Origin: Mesorhizobium jarvisii
GTDB taxonomy: Bacteria > Pseudomonadota > Alphaproteobacteria > Rhizobiales > Rhizobiaceae
Direction of reading: 5' to 3'
Length of the DNA: 64,000 nucleotides
Assembly: GCF_003601985.1 (NCBI RefSeq)
Contig: NZ_QZXA01000010.1
Location: forward strand, 62,001 to 126,000
Shown here piece by piece: positions 8,321 through 17,114 of the stretch. A model generated the notes under the pieces. The model searched no databases, had not been told where the DNA came from, and worked only from the letters and a program-made list of their open reading frames with translations. The first letter of the stretch is position 1; each line of letters starts with the position of its first letter. The position numbers and the translations under genes were made by a program.

Positions 8321-9067
8321 ATGAGCAAGTCGAACACCATCCTCTATCTCGACGGCGTCTCGGTCTCCTTCGACGGTTTTCGCGCCATCAACAATCTGTC
8401 GCTGGTGCTCGACAAGGGCGAGATGCGCGCCATCATCGGCCCCAACGGCGCCGGCAAGACGACGATGATGGACATCGTCACCGGCAAGACGCGGCCCGAC
8501 GAGGGCGAAGTGTTCTTCGACGGCCAGGTGGATCTCACCAGGCATGACGAGGCCGAGATCGCCATGATGGGCATCGGCCGCAAATTCCAGAAGCCGACGG
8601 TCTTCGAAAGCCATACGATCGAGGACAATCTCATGCTGGCGCTGAAGGGGCCGCGTTCGATCTTCCCGGCGCTGTTCCACCGTCGCTCTGCGGCCGAGGC
8701 GCGGCAGATCGACGACATTCTCGGCGTCATCCGGCTGGGCGACAAGCGCCACGAGCTGGCCGCCAATCTCAGTCACGGCCAGAAACAGTGGCTGGAGATC
8801 GGCATGCTTCTGGCGCAGGACCCGAAATTGCTTTTGGTCGACGAGCCGGTCGCGGGCATGACCGATGCGGAAACCGAAGAGACCGCGCGGCTGCTCAAGG
8901 ACATTGCGCGCGACCATTCGGTCATCGTCGTCGAGCACGACATGCATTTCGTGCGCGAACTCGGCGTCAAGGTCACCTGCCTGCACGAAGGCTCGGTGCT
9001 GTCGGAAGGCACGCTCGATTTCGTCTCAGCCGACGAACGTGTCGTCGAAGTCTATCTGGGGAGATGA
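8321..9067 (+). CDS. urtD: Urea ABC transporter ATP-binding protein UrtD
   Basis: The first of two ATPases that power urea import (248 residues). It has a Walker A motif GPNGAGKTT (residues about 43-51), the UrtD/LivG-type signature NLSHGQKQWLEIGMLL, Walker B LLLVDEPVAGMT and a switch histidine in VEHDMHFV. Length and motif order fit LivG-like proteins. Its TGA overlaps by 4 nt the start of a 23-codon reading frame that leads into urtE, so translation may continue without a break. Confidence 0.94.
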   Translation: MSKSNTILYLDGVSVSFDGFRAINNLSLVLDKGEMRAIIGPNGAGKTTMMDIVTGKTRPDEGEVFFDGQVDLTRHDEAEIAMMGIGRKFQKPTVFESHTIEDNLMLALKGPRSIFPALFHRRSAAEARQIDDILGVIRLGDKRHELAANLSHGQKQWLEIGMLLAQDPKLLLVDEPVAGMTDAETEETARLLKDIARDHSVIVVEHDMHFVRELGVKVTCLHEGSVLSEGTLDFVSADERVVEVYLGR

Positions 9068-9135
9068 GCATGATCTGGCGGGTGCAATTTCATCGCTTCG
9101 ATCTGTCGTTTCTCCGGTTCTGGAGAAGGCGCTGA
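9064..9135 (+). CDS. Coupled micro-ORF between urtD and urtE (23 codons)
   Basis: A short frame starts at an ATGA overlap with the urtD stop and ends at TGA 9133-9135, one base before the urtE ATG. The peptide is rich in Arg, Phe and Trp (ending FLRFWRRR). It spans the urtE ribosome site, so its translation could control access to that site. It may be a leader peptide, or only a by-product of the leader sequence. I know of no named family. Confidence 0.4.
   Translation: MSMIWRVQFHRFDLSFLRFWRRR
9110..9127 (+). promoter_or_regulatory. Hairpin covering the urtE ribosome binding site
   Basis: TTCTCC (9110-9115) pairs exactly with GGAGAA (9122-9127) around a 6-nt loop. The right arm is the ribosome binding site of urtE, whose ATG is at 9137. 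A ribosome finishing the micro-ORF would open this stem. Confidence 0.5.
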
Positions 9136-9136
9136 C

Positions 9137-9832
9137 ATGCTCGAAGTTTCCAACGCCACGCTCCACTACGGCGCCGCCCAGGCGCTGCGCGGCGTTTCGC
9201 TGAAGGCGGGCGCCGGCAAGATCACTTGTGTGCTCGGCCGCAACGGCGTCGGCAAGACCAGTTTGATGAGATCGATCGTCGGCCACCACCGGCTGACGAG
9301 CGGAAGCGTTGCCTTCGAGGGGAAGGCGCTCGACCGGAGCGCGGCGTATGACCGCGCCCGGTCGGGCATCGCATTCGTGCCGCAGGGCAGGGAGATCTTT
9401 CCCCTGCTCACGGTGCGCGAAAACCTGGAATCCGGCTTTGCGCCATTGAAGCGTGCCGACCGCAACGTGCCGGCGCATGTCTTCGAGCTGTTTCCGGTGC
9501 TGAAGCAGATGCTTGGCCGCCGCGGCGGCGACCTTTCGGGCGGTCAGCAGCAGCAGCTCGCCATCGGCAGGGCGCTGGTGATGCGGCCGAAGCTGCTGGT
9601 GCTGGATGAGCCCACCGAAGGCATCCAGCCGTCGATCATCAAGGACATCGGCCGCGCCATCCGCTATTTGCGCGACCAGGCTGGTATCGCGGTGCTGCTG
9701 GTCGAACAATATCTCGACTTCTGCCGCGAGCTTGCCGACGAGGTCAACATCATGGACCGGGGCCAGATCGTCCATACTGGCCCGGCGGAAGATCTAGACC
9801 GGGCTGATGTACGAAAGTTCCTTACCGTCTAG
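9137..9832 (+). CDS. urtE: Urea ABC transporter ATP-binding protein UrtE
   Basis: The second, LivF-type ATPase of the urea transporter (231 residues). Motifs in order are Walker A GRNGVGKTS (residues about 35-43), the Q-loop region AFVPQGREIFPLLTV, signature DLSGGQQQQLAIGRAL, Walker B LLVLDEPTEGIQ and a switch region LLVEQYLDF, where Glu-Gln replaces His-Asp as is usual in LivF-like proteins. It is the last gene of the urt operon; no urease genes follow. A 16-bp palindrome (9907-9922) lies 75 nt downstream in a 266-nt stretch otherwise without features. Confidence 0.94.
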   Translation: MLEVSNATLHYGAAQALRGVSLKAGAGKITCVLGRNGVGKTSLMRSIVGHHRLTSGSVAFEGKALDRSAAYDRARSGIAFVPQGREIFPLLTVRENLESGFAPLKRADRNVPAHVFELFPVLKQMLGRRGGDLSGGQQQQLAIGRALVMRPKLLVLDEPTEGIQPSIIKDIGRAIRYLRDQAGIAVLLVEQYLDFCRELADEVNIMDRGQIVHTGPAEDLDRADVRKFLTV

Positions 9833-10098
9833 AATCGGTGCTGGACTTCAGCTGACGATCCAAAGTCCTTGGCAAGTCCAATATTCTTTCATCCAGCGAT
9901 CCGCATCTCTGGCGCGCCAGAGGCGGCATGCTAGTCTTTTGTTGGCTTTGTGAGTCGGCCGCTTCCGTATCAGTCTGGTTATCGCAGATCGAGGGCGCGG
10001 CGAAGGCCGGCAAGTTCCACGCAAGCAAGGCTTCCTAGCTTCCCTCCTGCGATCTTTGTCGTTCAAACGCGTTTGGGCACACAGGCTAAGGGACAGCC

Positions 10099-10275
10099 AT
10101 GGAACGTTTCGTCGAGGACTACCAGAAGCGGCGGCTTACCGAACGGGTCGACATCATCGCGGCCATCAACATTTTGAGGTCACAGGGCTGCGAATACGAC
10201 GACCTGATCGAGGAGATCACCAAGGTGTTCTACGTCGACCTCGATACTTTCAATGAAATCGTGATGGCGGCCTAA
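10099..10275 (+). CDS. Conserved small protein, 58 residues
   Basis: The frame opens MERFVEDYQKRRLTERVDII and ends DTFNEIVMAA. It is strongly amphipathic and acidic with ordinary codon use, and it looks like a short helical protein of the type conserved among rhizobia. ATG 10099 follows AAGGGACAGCC. Its stop codon TAA lies inside the left arm of the palindromic repeat that follows (10272-10285), so the repeat may have set the present 3' end. Function is unknown. Confidence 0.65.
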   Translation: MERFVEDYQKRRLTERVDIIAAINILRSQGCEYDDLIEEITKVFYVDLDTFNEIVMAA

Positions 10276-10369
10276 AGCGCGTCGCGTCTGAATGGATTCC
10301 TGCGACGCGCTTTAGGTCCTTGATTTCATGCATGTCGTTCTACCGGGGCCACTTTTGGGCGACATGCAT
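10272..10369 (+). repeat. Two-module intergenic palindromic repeat, copy 1
   Basis: Module A is a perfect 14-bp inverted repeat, CTAAAGCGCGTCGC (10272-10285) with its complement at 10302-10315. Module B is ATGCATGTCG (10328-10337) paired with CGACATGCAT (10360-10369), with CACTTTTGGG just inside the right arm. Copies 2 and 4 share both modules. Module A could act as a terminator for the 58-residue gene. Confidence 0.85.
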
Positions 10370-10420
10370 TGGAGCCGCTTTCGCCCATCCAATGGTCACA
10401 GCTCGGCATGATACGCGCGG

Positions 10421-11569
10421 TCAGCTCGCGCGCCGGAACGGAGAGGCGGTGACGCGGTTGCGACCGCCGCGCTTGGCGTCGTAGAGCGCCTTGTCGGCGG
10501 CACTGAGCACCTTGTCGAAGCTGAGCCCCTCTTTGCTGCCGAATGCAAAACCGGCGCTGACCGTGCACGTCAGTGAGCCGGTTTCGGTTTCTATCAGGCG
10601 TGTCGCGAAGGCGGTCCGGATGCGCTCTGCCGCGTCCTCGACCGCTTCCGGCAAGGTGCGCTTCAATACCAGCGCGAATTCCTCGCCGCCCATGCGCGCG
10701 GCAACGTCGGTCTGGCGCAGATTACCGGCGAGTTCGCTCGCAAACACCTTCAGCACCTCGTCGCCCGCCGCGTGGCCGAACTCGTCGTTGATGGTTTTGA
10801 AATTGTCGAGATCGAAGACGACCACGGCGGTGAAGGCGCCGACCGGGAGATGGCCATGCATGTCGAACAGCGCGCGCCGGTTGAGCAGGCCGGTCAAGGG
10901 ATCGGTGAGCGCGTTGCGGCGGTGATGCCTCGCCAGACGCCCCTGGTTGAGCGCAAGTGACAGGGCGCCAATACCCGTCATACTGGCGATGACGACAATG
11001 AGGCTCAGTTCCTCGGCCCAGTTGCTTGGTGCATGGCCGAGCACCAGCTTGCCGTCCCATGCCAGGACCGCCGCGCACAGCATGAAGGAAACGGCAGTGG
11101 CCGAGTAGAGCGCGGTGATGCCGACCGTCAGGGCAGGGGCTTCGTCGCGGCCGCGCCAGTATTCGAATGCCGTCGCGAACAGGAGCAAGGCGGCGAACAG
11201 GTTCTCGAACATGAAGCCAAGGCCATCATAGCCCAGAGCCATGGGAGGCAGCGTCACTGCCAGTGAAACACAGCCCAACAGTGCTCGCGGCAGCGGCGAG
11301 CCGCCGGTTCTGAACTGGTAGGCCGCACCCAGCATGGTCGAGAAACCGAGCAGCAAAAGGGCAAGGGTGGCGATGCCGAGCAAGCGCCCGGGCATGTCGA
11401 TATAGGCGTCATAGACAAAGATATCGCCGACCACGAACACCAGGCTGATCGCCCATGTCAGCAGGAACCGCTCCGTGCGGGCGGTCAGCCACATGCCGAA
11501 CAACGTCAGGCTCAGGCAAGCGGCGGAGAAACCGACGGCCAGCAGAAGTGAAGTGTAGTCGAGCGACAT
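10421..11569 (-). CDS. Membrane-bound diguanylate cyclase (GGDEF domain)
   Basis: The 382-residue product is predicted to make cyclic di-GMP. About 200 N-terminal residues form six to seven membrane helices with no recognised ligand domain. A GGDEF domain follows from about residue 220, opening RRNALTDPLTGLLNRRALFD. The active-site loop reads RMGGEEF, an accepted active variant of GGDEF, preceded by DLDNFKTINDEFGHAAGDEVL. I see no clear RxxD inhibitory site. ATG 11569 has the site GAAAGAGGGG; an in-frame upstream codon at 11707 lacks one. It is a single gene ending toward repeat copy 1. Confidence 0.9.
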   Translation of the reverse strand: MSLDYTSLLLAVGFSAACLSLTLFGMWLTARTERFLLTWAISLVFVVGDIFVYDAYIDMPGRLLGIATLALLLLGFSTMLGAAYQFRTGGSPLPRALLGCVSLAVTLPPMALGYDGLGFMFENLFAALLLFATAFEYWRGRDEAPALTVGITALYSATAVSFMLCAAVLAWDGKLVLGHAPSNWAEELSLIVVIASMTGIGALSLALNQGRLARHHRRNALTDPLTGLLNRRALFDMHGHLPVGAFTAVVVFDLDNFKTINDEFGHAAGDEVLKVFASELAGNLRQTDVAARMGGEEFALVLKRTLPEAVEDAAERIRTAFATRLIETETGSLTCTVSAGFAFGSKEGLSFDKVLSAADKALYDAKRGGRNRVTASPFRRAS

Positions 11570-11752
11570 GCCCCTCTTTCCCTGCCGGCGGCGGCTCAAG
11601 CTGTGCGGCTTGGCGTCGCCGCATTCATGCAGCAAGGAAGTGTCGATATGGTTACGATCGTGGCGAAGATGCCCAGGAATAGGCGCTTTGCTACGCGCAA
11701 AACGCATAGATGATGCGCTTACAGCATGTAGCCGAACAACAACGGATGCTTG

Positions 11753-12559
11753 TCAGCCGGCTACCCGCTTCATCAGCGCCATCGCCCCGAACGGTGCGCG
11801 CGCCTTGCCTTCGGTGATGAAGTAGACGAACACATCGCGCGGCTGCACAGGCGCGTCGGTGGCGGGATCGGCGCGCCGCAAATCGGCCGGCTGCTCGCCT
11901 TCCGCCCATGTCTTTGCCCGCACCGCCCATTCGTCGAGGCCCTTCGGCGTGTAGCAATCGGGATTGTCGTCCGAGCCGGTCTGCAGCCGTGCGTAGACGA
12001 AGTCGCCGGTGATGTCGGCGATATCAGGATATTTGGCATGGTCGGCATAGACGATCGCCGCCTTGTATTTGCGGGCAAGCGCCGCGAATTCCGGCACGAT
12101 GAAACTGTCGTTGCGCACTTCCAGCGCGTGACGCAGTGCGACACCATCCTGTTTCTCCGGCAGCAGTTTCAAAAAGGCTTCGAAATCGTCCGGATCGAAC
12201 TTTTTCGTCGGCGCGAACTGCCACAGGATCGGGCCGAGCTTGTCGCCGAGCGCGGCAACGCCGGAACCGAGGAAGCGCATCATCGATTCCCCGGCTTCGC
12301 CCAGCACGCGACGGTTGGTGACGAAGCGGTTGCCCTTCAGCGAATAGACGAAACCGTCCGGCGCCTCGCTTGCCCATTTGACGAAGGTCGGCTCCTTGAA
12401 GCTGGAGTAGTAGGTGCCGTTGACCTCGATGCTCGGCACCTGCCGGCTGGCGTAGTGCAGTTGCTTGGCCTTCGACAATTTGTCCGGATAGAAGGACGTG
12501 TCCCAGGGCTCGAAGGTCCAGCCGCCCATGCCGGAGCGGATTGTTCCCGATTTGCTCAT
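11753..12559 (-). CDS. DUF72 family protein (YecE-like)
   Basis: A 268-residue TIM-barrel-type DUF72 protein. The family opening IRSGMGGWTFEPWDTSFYPD and the block SIEVNGTYYSSFKEPTFVKW are present, followed by the VYSLKGNRFVTN strand and a C-terminal VYADHAKYPD region. The biochemical role of DUF72 is not settled. It lies 59 nt downstream of the GNAT gene and could be the last gene of the uvrA cluster. The start at ATG 12559 follows GGAGGACGATA, a good ribosome site. Confidence 0.85.
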   Translation of the reverse strand: MSKSGTIRSGMGGWTFEPWDTSFYPDKLSKAKQLHYASRQVPSIEVNGTYYSSFKEPTFVKWASEAPDGFVYSLKGNRFVTNRRVLGEAGESMMRFLGSGVAALGDKLGPILWQFAPTKKFDPDDFEAFLKLLPEKQDGVALRHALEVRNDSFIVPEFAALARKYKAAIVYADHAKYPDIADITGDFVYARLQTGSDDNPDCYTPKGLDEWAVRAKTWAEGEQPADLRRADPATDAPVQPRDVFVYFITEGKARAPFGAMALMKRVAG

Positions 12560-12618
12560 TATCGTCCTCCCGAGTGCGGTGTCTGGCCAAATTCAGAAGT
12601 CTGGCCGCGTTCAGAAAA

Positions 12619-13083
12619 TCAGGCTGTCGTGGTCTCGTCGACCGGTTTTGCCATGTCGACCAGCACCCATCCTGGCCGGTAGGGGTTGGGCCGGCGACCC
12701 GTTTCGCGATAACCGTAGGCGAGATAGAGCGCGATGTTCCGCTCCATTTTCGCATTGGTGTAGAGCCGTATCTCCGGCAGGCCCCACAAGCGCGTCTGTT
12801 GATCCGCGTGATTGAGCAGCTCTGTGCCAAAACCCTTGCCCTGGAAGGCGGGCGACACAGCGACGGAGAAGATCATCGCGTGATCCGCATGCCGCTCCAG
12901 TGTGAGCACTCCGGCAGGTTCGCCGCCGCTCTCCAGCAGCCAGACCTCGCCGTTCGCGATGCGCGGCGCGTAGTCTTCGGTCACCGGGATCGGCGGTGCG
13001 TCGAGTATGGCGTTGTAGGGGGCGTAGGCGGCTTCCGTCAGCGCGACGATCGCAGCAAGATCTTCAGGGCGGGCAAGTCTCAT
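12619..13083 (-). CDS. GNAT family N-acetyltransferase
   Basis: The 154-residue product is a stand-alone GNAT domain. The acetyl-CoA pyrophosphate-binding motif appears as VAVSPAFQGKGFGTELLNHA (residues about 84-103; pattern Q-x-x-G-x-G), followed by IRLYTNAKMERNIALYLAYGYRETGR, the usual strand 5 to helix 4 region. It transfers acetyl from acetyl-CoA to an unknown amine. Its start overlaps the end of the DUF302 gene by 4 nt (ATGA), so it is translated in the uvrA-led transcription unit. Confidence 0.87.
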   Translation of the reverse strand: MRLARPEDLAAIVALTEAAYAPYNAILDAPPIPVTEDYAPRIANGEVWLLESGGEPAGVLTLERHADHAMIFSVAVSPAFQGKGFGTELLNHADQQTRLWGLPEIRLYTNAKMERNIALYLAYGYRETGRRPNPYRPGWVLVDMAKPVDETTTA

Positions 13084-13490
13084 GACTGATCCATTCCAGC
13101 AGCAGCGGCGATCACCTTCTCCATGCCTGTGGCAATCGCCGCGACTGCAGCGCGGCTGACATCGCCCAGGCCGTGGCGACCGGCGATCCAGTGCGGATCG
13201 TTGTAGGACAGCCAGGCATTGCCTTGTTCATCTTCCCAGCCCAGCGCCTTGACGGGCAGATCGATGCCGGCAAGCTGACTGTCCTGCATGAGAGGGGTGC
13301 CACCTCTGGGGTTGCCGAAGATCAGCAGTTCGGTTGGCCGCAACGCAGCGCCGACATCACGTGCGCCGGCGGCATGATCGATGCGCGCGAAGACGACTAG
13401 GCCGGCACGCTTGACCACCTCAGCAAGGCGGTCGATGGTTTCGGTCACGCCAAAGCGGCTCTGAACCGTGATGAGACCATCCCCAGCCAT
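13080..13490 (-). CDS. DUF302 domain protein
   Basis: A 136-residue DUF302 protein with the characteristic run FGVTETIDRLAEVVKRAGL, then FARIDHAAGA and RPTELLIFGNPRGGTPLM. The fold is known, but no reaction is established. The ATG at 13490 overlaps the last base of the uvrA stop (TGATG); a GTG one codon earlier would give a 4-nt overlap. Either way it is coupled to uvrA and to the acetyltransferase downstream, so it may be induced with the DNA damage response. Confidence 0.85.
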   Translation of the reverse strand: MAGDGLITVQSRFGVTETIDRLAEVVKRAGLVVFARIDHAAGARDVGAALRPTELLIFGNPRGGTPLMQDSQLAGIDLPVKALGWEDEQGNAWLSYNDPHWIAGRHGLGDVSRAAVAAIATGMEKVIAAAAGMDQS

Positions 13491-16411
13491 CACTCCGCCG
13501 CTTCGCGCTTGCCTCCGGGGCGCCGCTCCAACAGCTCCTTGAGGAACTGGCCGGTGTAGCTGCGCTTCTCACGCACGATCGCTTCCGGTGTACCCTGGGC
13601 AACCAGTTCGCCGCCGCCGTCGCCGCCTTCGGGGCCAAGGTCGAGCACCCAGTCTGCGGTTTTGATCACTTCGAGATTGTGCTCGATGACCACCACCGTG
13701 TTGCCCTGGTCGACCAGTTCGTGCAGCACTTCCAGGAGTTTGGCGACGTCGTGGAAATGCAGGCCGGTGGTCGGCTCGTCGAGGATGTAGAGCGTCTTGC
13801 CGGTCGCCTTGCGCGACAGTTCCTTGGCGAGCTTGATGCGCTGCGCCTCGCCGCCGGACAGCGTCGTCGCCTGCTGGCCGATATGGATGTAGCCGAGGCC
13901 GACCTGCTTCAGCGTATCGAGCTTGTCGCGCACGCCGGGCACGGCGGCGAAGAAATCGACGCCTTCCTCGACGGTCATGTCGAGCACGTCGGCGATCGAC
14001 TTGCCCTTGAACAGGACGTCGAGCGTCTCCCTGTTGTAGCGCTTGCCGTGGCAGACGTCGCAGGTGACGTAGACGTCGGGCAAAAAGTGCATCTCGATCT
14101 TGATGACGCCGTCGCCCTGGCAGGCCTCGCAGCGGCCACCCTTGACGTTGAACGAGAAGCGTCCCGGCTGGTAGCCGCGCGCCTTGGCTTCGGGCAGGCC
14201 GGCGAACCAGTCGCGGATCGGCGTGAAGGCGCCGGTATAGGTGGCGGGGTTCGAACGCGGCGTGCGACCGATCGGCGACTGGTCGATGTCGATGACCTTG
14301 TCGAGGAATTCCAGACCCTCGATGCGGTCATGCTCGGCCGGATGTTCGCGCGACCCCATGATGCGGCGCGAGGCCGCCTTGAACAGCGTCTCGATCAGGA
14401 AGGTCGACTTGCCGCCGCCCGACACGCCGGTGACAGCGGTGAAGGTGCCGAGCGGGATCTCGGCGGTGACATTCTTCAGATTGTTGCCGCGCGCGCCGAC
14501 GATTTTCAGGCGCCGGTTCTTTTTCGCCTCACGCCGGACCCCGGGGGTGGCCACTTCAAGCGCGCCCGACAGATATTTGCCGGTGATCGAATTGGGGTTG
14601 GCCATCACCTGCTGCGGCGTGCCCTGGGCGATGATCTCGCCGCCATGGATGCCAGCGGCCGGCCCCATGTCGACGACATAGTCGGCATGCAGGATGGCAT
14701 CCTCGTCATGTTCGACGACGATGACGGTGTTGCCGATGTCGCGAAGGTGCTTGAGCGTATCGAGGAGGCGCGTGTTGTCGCGCTGATGCAGGCCGATCGA
14801 CGGCTCGTCCAGCACGTAAAGCACGCCGGTCAGACCCGAGCCGATCTGCGACGCCAGGCGGATGCGCTGGCTCTCGCCGCCCGACAGCGTGCCCGAATTG
14901 CGCGACAATGTCAGATAGTCGAGCCCGACATCGTTGAGAAAGCGCAGGCGCTCGCGGATTTCCTTAAGCACGCGCACCGCGATCTCGTTCTGCTTATCGT
15001 TGAGCTGCGCAGGCAGATCGGTGAACCATTTGTCGGCATTGCGGATCGACTGTTCCGTGACTTCGCCGATGTGCTTGCCGCCGATCTTCACCGCCAGCGC
15101 TTCCGGCTTCAGCCGATAGCCTTTGCAGACGGGGCAGGGCGTCGCCGACATGAAGCGCTCGATCTCCTCGCGCATCCAGGCGGATTCAGTTTCCTTCCAG
15201 CGCCGTTCGAGATTGGGGATAACGCCTTCGAAGGTCTTGGTCGTCTTGTAGGAGCGCAGGCCGTCATCATACTGGAAGGTGACTTCGCGCTCGCCGGTGC
15301 CGCGCAGGATCGCGTCCTGGGCCTCGGCGCTCAAATCCTTGAACTTGTCGCCGAGCTTGAAGTTGTAGGCCTTGCCCAAGGCTTCGAGCGTCTGCACGTA
15401 ATAGGGCGAGGTCGACTTCGCCCATGGGCTGACGGCCCCGTCGCGCAGCGAGACGTTTTCGTCGGGCACGACGAGATTGGGGTCGATGGCGCGCTGGCTG
15501 CCGAGACCGTCGCAGGTCGGGCAGGCGCCGAACGGGTTGTTGAACGAGAACAGCCGCGGCTCGATCTCGGGGATGGTAAAGCCGGATACCGGACAGGCGA
15601 ATTTTTCCGAGAACAGGATGCGCTCATGCGTCTCGTTCTTCGACTTGTTGACCGAATCCTCGCCGGTCTGGCTGGAATCGAGCGGCCTGTCGGCGAATTC
15701 GGCCACCGCCAGCCCCTCGGCGAGCTTCAGCGCCGTCTCGATGGAATCGGCAAGACGCGTGGCCAGATCGCCACGCACGACTATGCGATCGACGACGACG
15801 TCGATGTCGTGCTTGTATTTTTTATCGAGCGCCGGAACATCCGCGATCTCATAGAAGACGCCGTCGACCTTGACGCGCTGAAAACCCTTCTTCTGCAACT
15901 CCAGCAGTTCCTTGCGATACTCGCCCTTGCGGCCGCGCACGATCGGCGCCAGCAGGAACAGGCGCGTGCCTTCCTCCAGCGCCAGCACCCGGTCAACCAT
16001 CTGGCTGACCGTCTGGCTCTCGATCGGCAGGCCGGTGGCCGGCGAATAAGGTACGCCGACACGCGCGAACAGCAGGCGCATATAGTCGTAGATCTCGGTG
16101 ACTGTGCCGACCGTGGAACGCGGGTTCTTCGACGTGGTCTTCTGCTCGATGGAGATGGCAGGCGACAGGCCGTCGATCTGGTCGACGTCGGGCTTCTGCA
16201 TCATTTCGAGGAATTGCCGGGCATAGGCCGACAGGCTCTCGACATAGCGGCGCTGGCCTTCGGCGTAGATGGTGTCGAAGGCGAGCGACGATTTGCCGGA
16301 GCCCGACAGGCCGGTCATGACGATCAGGCTGTCACGCGGCAAATCGAGATCGACATTCTTCAGATTGTGTTCGCGCGCCCCGCGAATGGAAAGGAATTTA
16401 TGGTCGGCCAT
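13490..16411 (-). CDS. uvrA: Excinuclease ABC subunit A
   Basis: UvrA is the damage-recognition ATPase of nucleotide excision repair and works with UvrB and UvrC. The 973-residue protein is full length: N-terminal Walker A GLSGSGKSS (residues 33-41), a zinc finger region with CPVCKGYRL, the first signature LSGGESQRIRLASQIGSGL, second Walker A GVSGGGKST, the second zinc finger CEACQGDG with CDVCHGKRYN, and the final LSGGEAQRIKLAKEL. ATG 16411 gives the standard MADHKFLSIRGAREHNLKNV start. A LexA box lies about 153 nt upstream. It leads a cluster with DUF302 and GNAT genes. Confidence 0.97.
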   Translation of the reverse strand: MADHKFLSIRGAREHNLKNVDLDLPRDSLIVMTGLSGSGKSSLAFDTIYAEGQRRYVESLSAYARQFLEMMQKPDVDQIDGLSPAISIEQKTTSKNPRSTVGTVTEIYDYMRLLFARVGVPYSPATGLPIESQTVSQMVDRVLALEEGTRLFLLAPIVRGRKGEYRKELLELQKKGFQRVKVDGVFYEIADVPALDKKYKHDIDVVVDRIVVRGDLATRLADSIETALKLAEGLAVAEFADRPLDSSQTGEDSVNKSKNETHERILFSEKFACPVSGFTIPEIEPRLFSFNNPFGACPTCDGLGSQRAIDPNLVVPDENVSLRDGAVSPWAKSTSPYYVQTLEALGKAYNFKLGDKFKDLSAEAQDAILRGTGEREVTFQYDDGLRSYKTTKTFEGVIPNLERRWKETESAWMREEIERFMSATPCPVCKGYRLKPEALAVKIGGKHIGEVTEQSIRNADKWFTDLPAQLNDKQNEIAVRVLKEIRERLRFLNDVGLDYLTLSRNSGTLSGGESQRIRLASQIGSGLTGVLYVLDEPSIGLHQRDNTRLLDTLKHLRDIGNTVIVVEHDEDAILHADYVVDMGPAAGIHGGEIIAQGTPQQVMANPNSITGKYLSGALEVATPGVRREAKKNRRLKIVGARGNNLKNVTAEIPLGTFTAVTGVSGGGKSTFLIETLFKAASRRIMGSREHPAEHDRIEGLEFLDKVIDIDQSPIGRTPRSNPATYTGAFTPIRDWFAGLPEAKARGYQPGRFSFNVKGGRCEACQGDGVIKIEMHFLPDVYVTCDVCHGKRYNRETLDVLFKGKSIADVLDMTVEEGVDFFAAVPGVRDKLDTLKQVGLGYIHIGQQATTLSGGEAQRIKLAKELSRKATGKTLYILDEPTTGLHFHDVAKLLEVLHELVDQGNTVVVIEHNLEVIKTADWVLDLGPEGGDGGGELVAQGTPEAIVREKRSYTGQFLKELLERRPGGKREAAE

Positions 16412-16563
16412 CGCCGGTCGCCGCCTCAGATCTGGAATTCGTGGGATTGGCGGGATTGTCCCGGCCATCCCCTATGTAGGTGTTTTTGCCGCCACGTCGA
16501 GAGACGCCACAATTCCCGACAGAAGTCGTTTAACCGCCTTTCACGCGAAGGGGCAAGCAGAAA

Positions 16564-16578
16564 GAACAAAGGCCGAAC
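16564..16578 (-). promoter_or_regulatory. LexA (SOS) box upstream of uvrA
   Basis: GAAC-N7-GAAC on the plus strand (GTTC-N7-GTTC read toward uvrA) is an exact match to the alphaproteobacterial LexA operator. It lies about 153 nt upstream of the uvrA start, on the uvrA side of a long non-coding gap. Confidence 0.82.
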
Positions 16579-17032
16579 ACGCTCCTGACAAAGCTGTGCA
16601 GAAACCTGACCTGTACGTAACCTCCCGGCGATCACAATTTTCCGTAACCGGCTATTGAAGGTTGACGTGGCCGGCTCAGGGGAGCAGTCTCCTGGGGTCA
16701 GCGAAGCCGGCCGTCTTTCGATGGCCTCGCCGCCCCAAGGCGGCCTGCGAGACGCCGCAGGTACTTGCGATTTGCGCTTCGCTACGACAATGTCGCAACG
16801 GACACAGGAGCGGAGCATGACGCCACCGGATAGTCCCCAAGGGCTCCACGCCTCGTTGGAGCCGCGGCAGGCATAAGTGCCAGGGTTTAGCGTTTGCGCC
16901 ACCCGACAAACCGTGACTTGCCGTATTCCCCAAAAATCAGAGACTGCTAGTCGGATCGTCGGCTGACGCCGCGTAGCATCCGAAATCAAACGCCGGCAGT
17001 ACACTCCCGGCAAAATATGGATTTGAGATCCA
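16579..17032. other. Non-coding stretch between uvrA and the 17.1-kb small gene
   Basis: Several overlapping open frames exist here on both strands, but none has a ribosome site or a recognisable family, and codon use looks random. A short hairpin (GGCTCCA...TGGAGCC near 16847-16863) is visible. I see no gene and no RNA that I can support. Confidence 0.5.
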
Positions 17033-17070
17033 GAAAAGCCCCGTCCGTTTGCCTAAGGCACGGCGGGGCT
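17033..17070 (-). terminator. Rho-independent terminator
   Basis: Read leftward, AGCCCCG...CGGGGCT arms (17037-17070, one bulged base) are followed by TTTTC. It lies 44 nt downstream of the small secreted-protein gene that ends at 17115. Confidence 0.65.
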
Positions 17071-17114
17071 GTTCGTTTGAGGAAATGGCTGAACTGGCCC
17101 AGCGGAGGGGCTGC

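Noticed and set aside
14230..14260. GGGGTTCGAAC, like a tRNA T-loop
   Set aside because: Inside uvrA coding sequence, with no acceptor stem or anticodon arm around it.
13679..16588. Very long open frame antisense to uvrA (over 960 codons)
   Set aside because: It mirrors uvrA codon by codon in a GC-rich gene and has no recognisable family; UvrA motifs are complete on the other strand.
16426..17013. Leftward open frame of about 195 codons before uvrA
   Set aside because: Composition is random-like, no ribosome site, and it would cross the LexA box and the uvrA leader.
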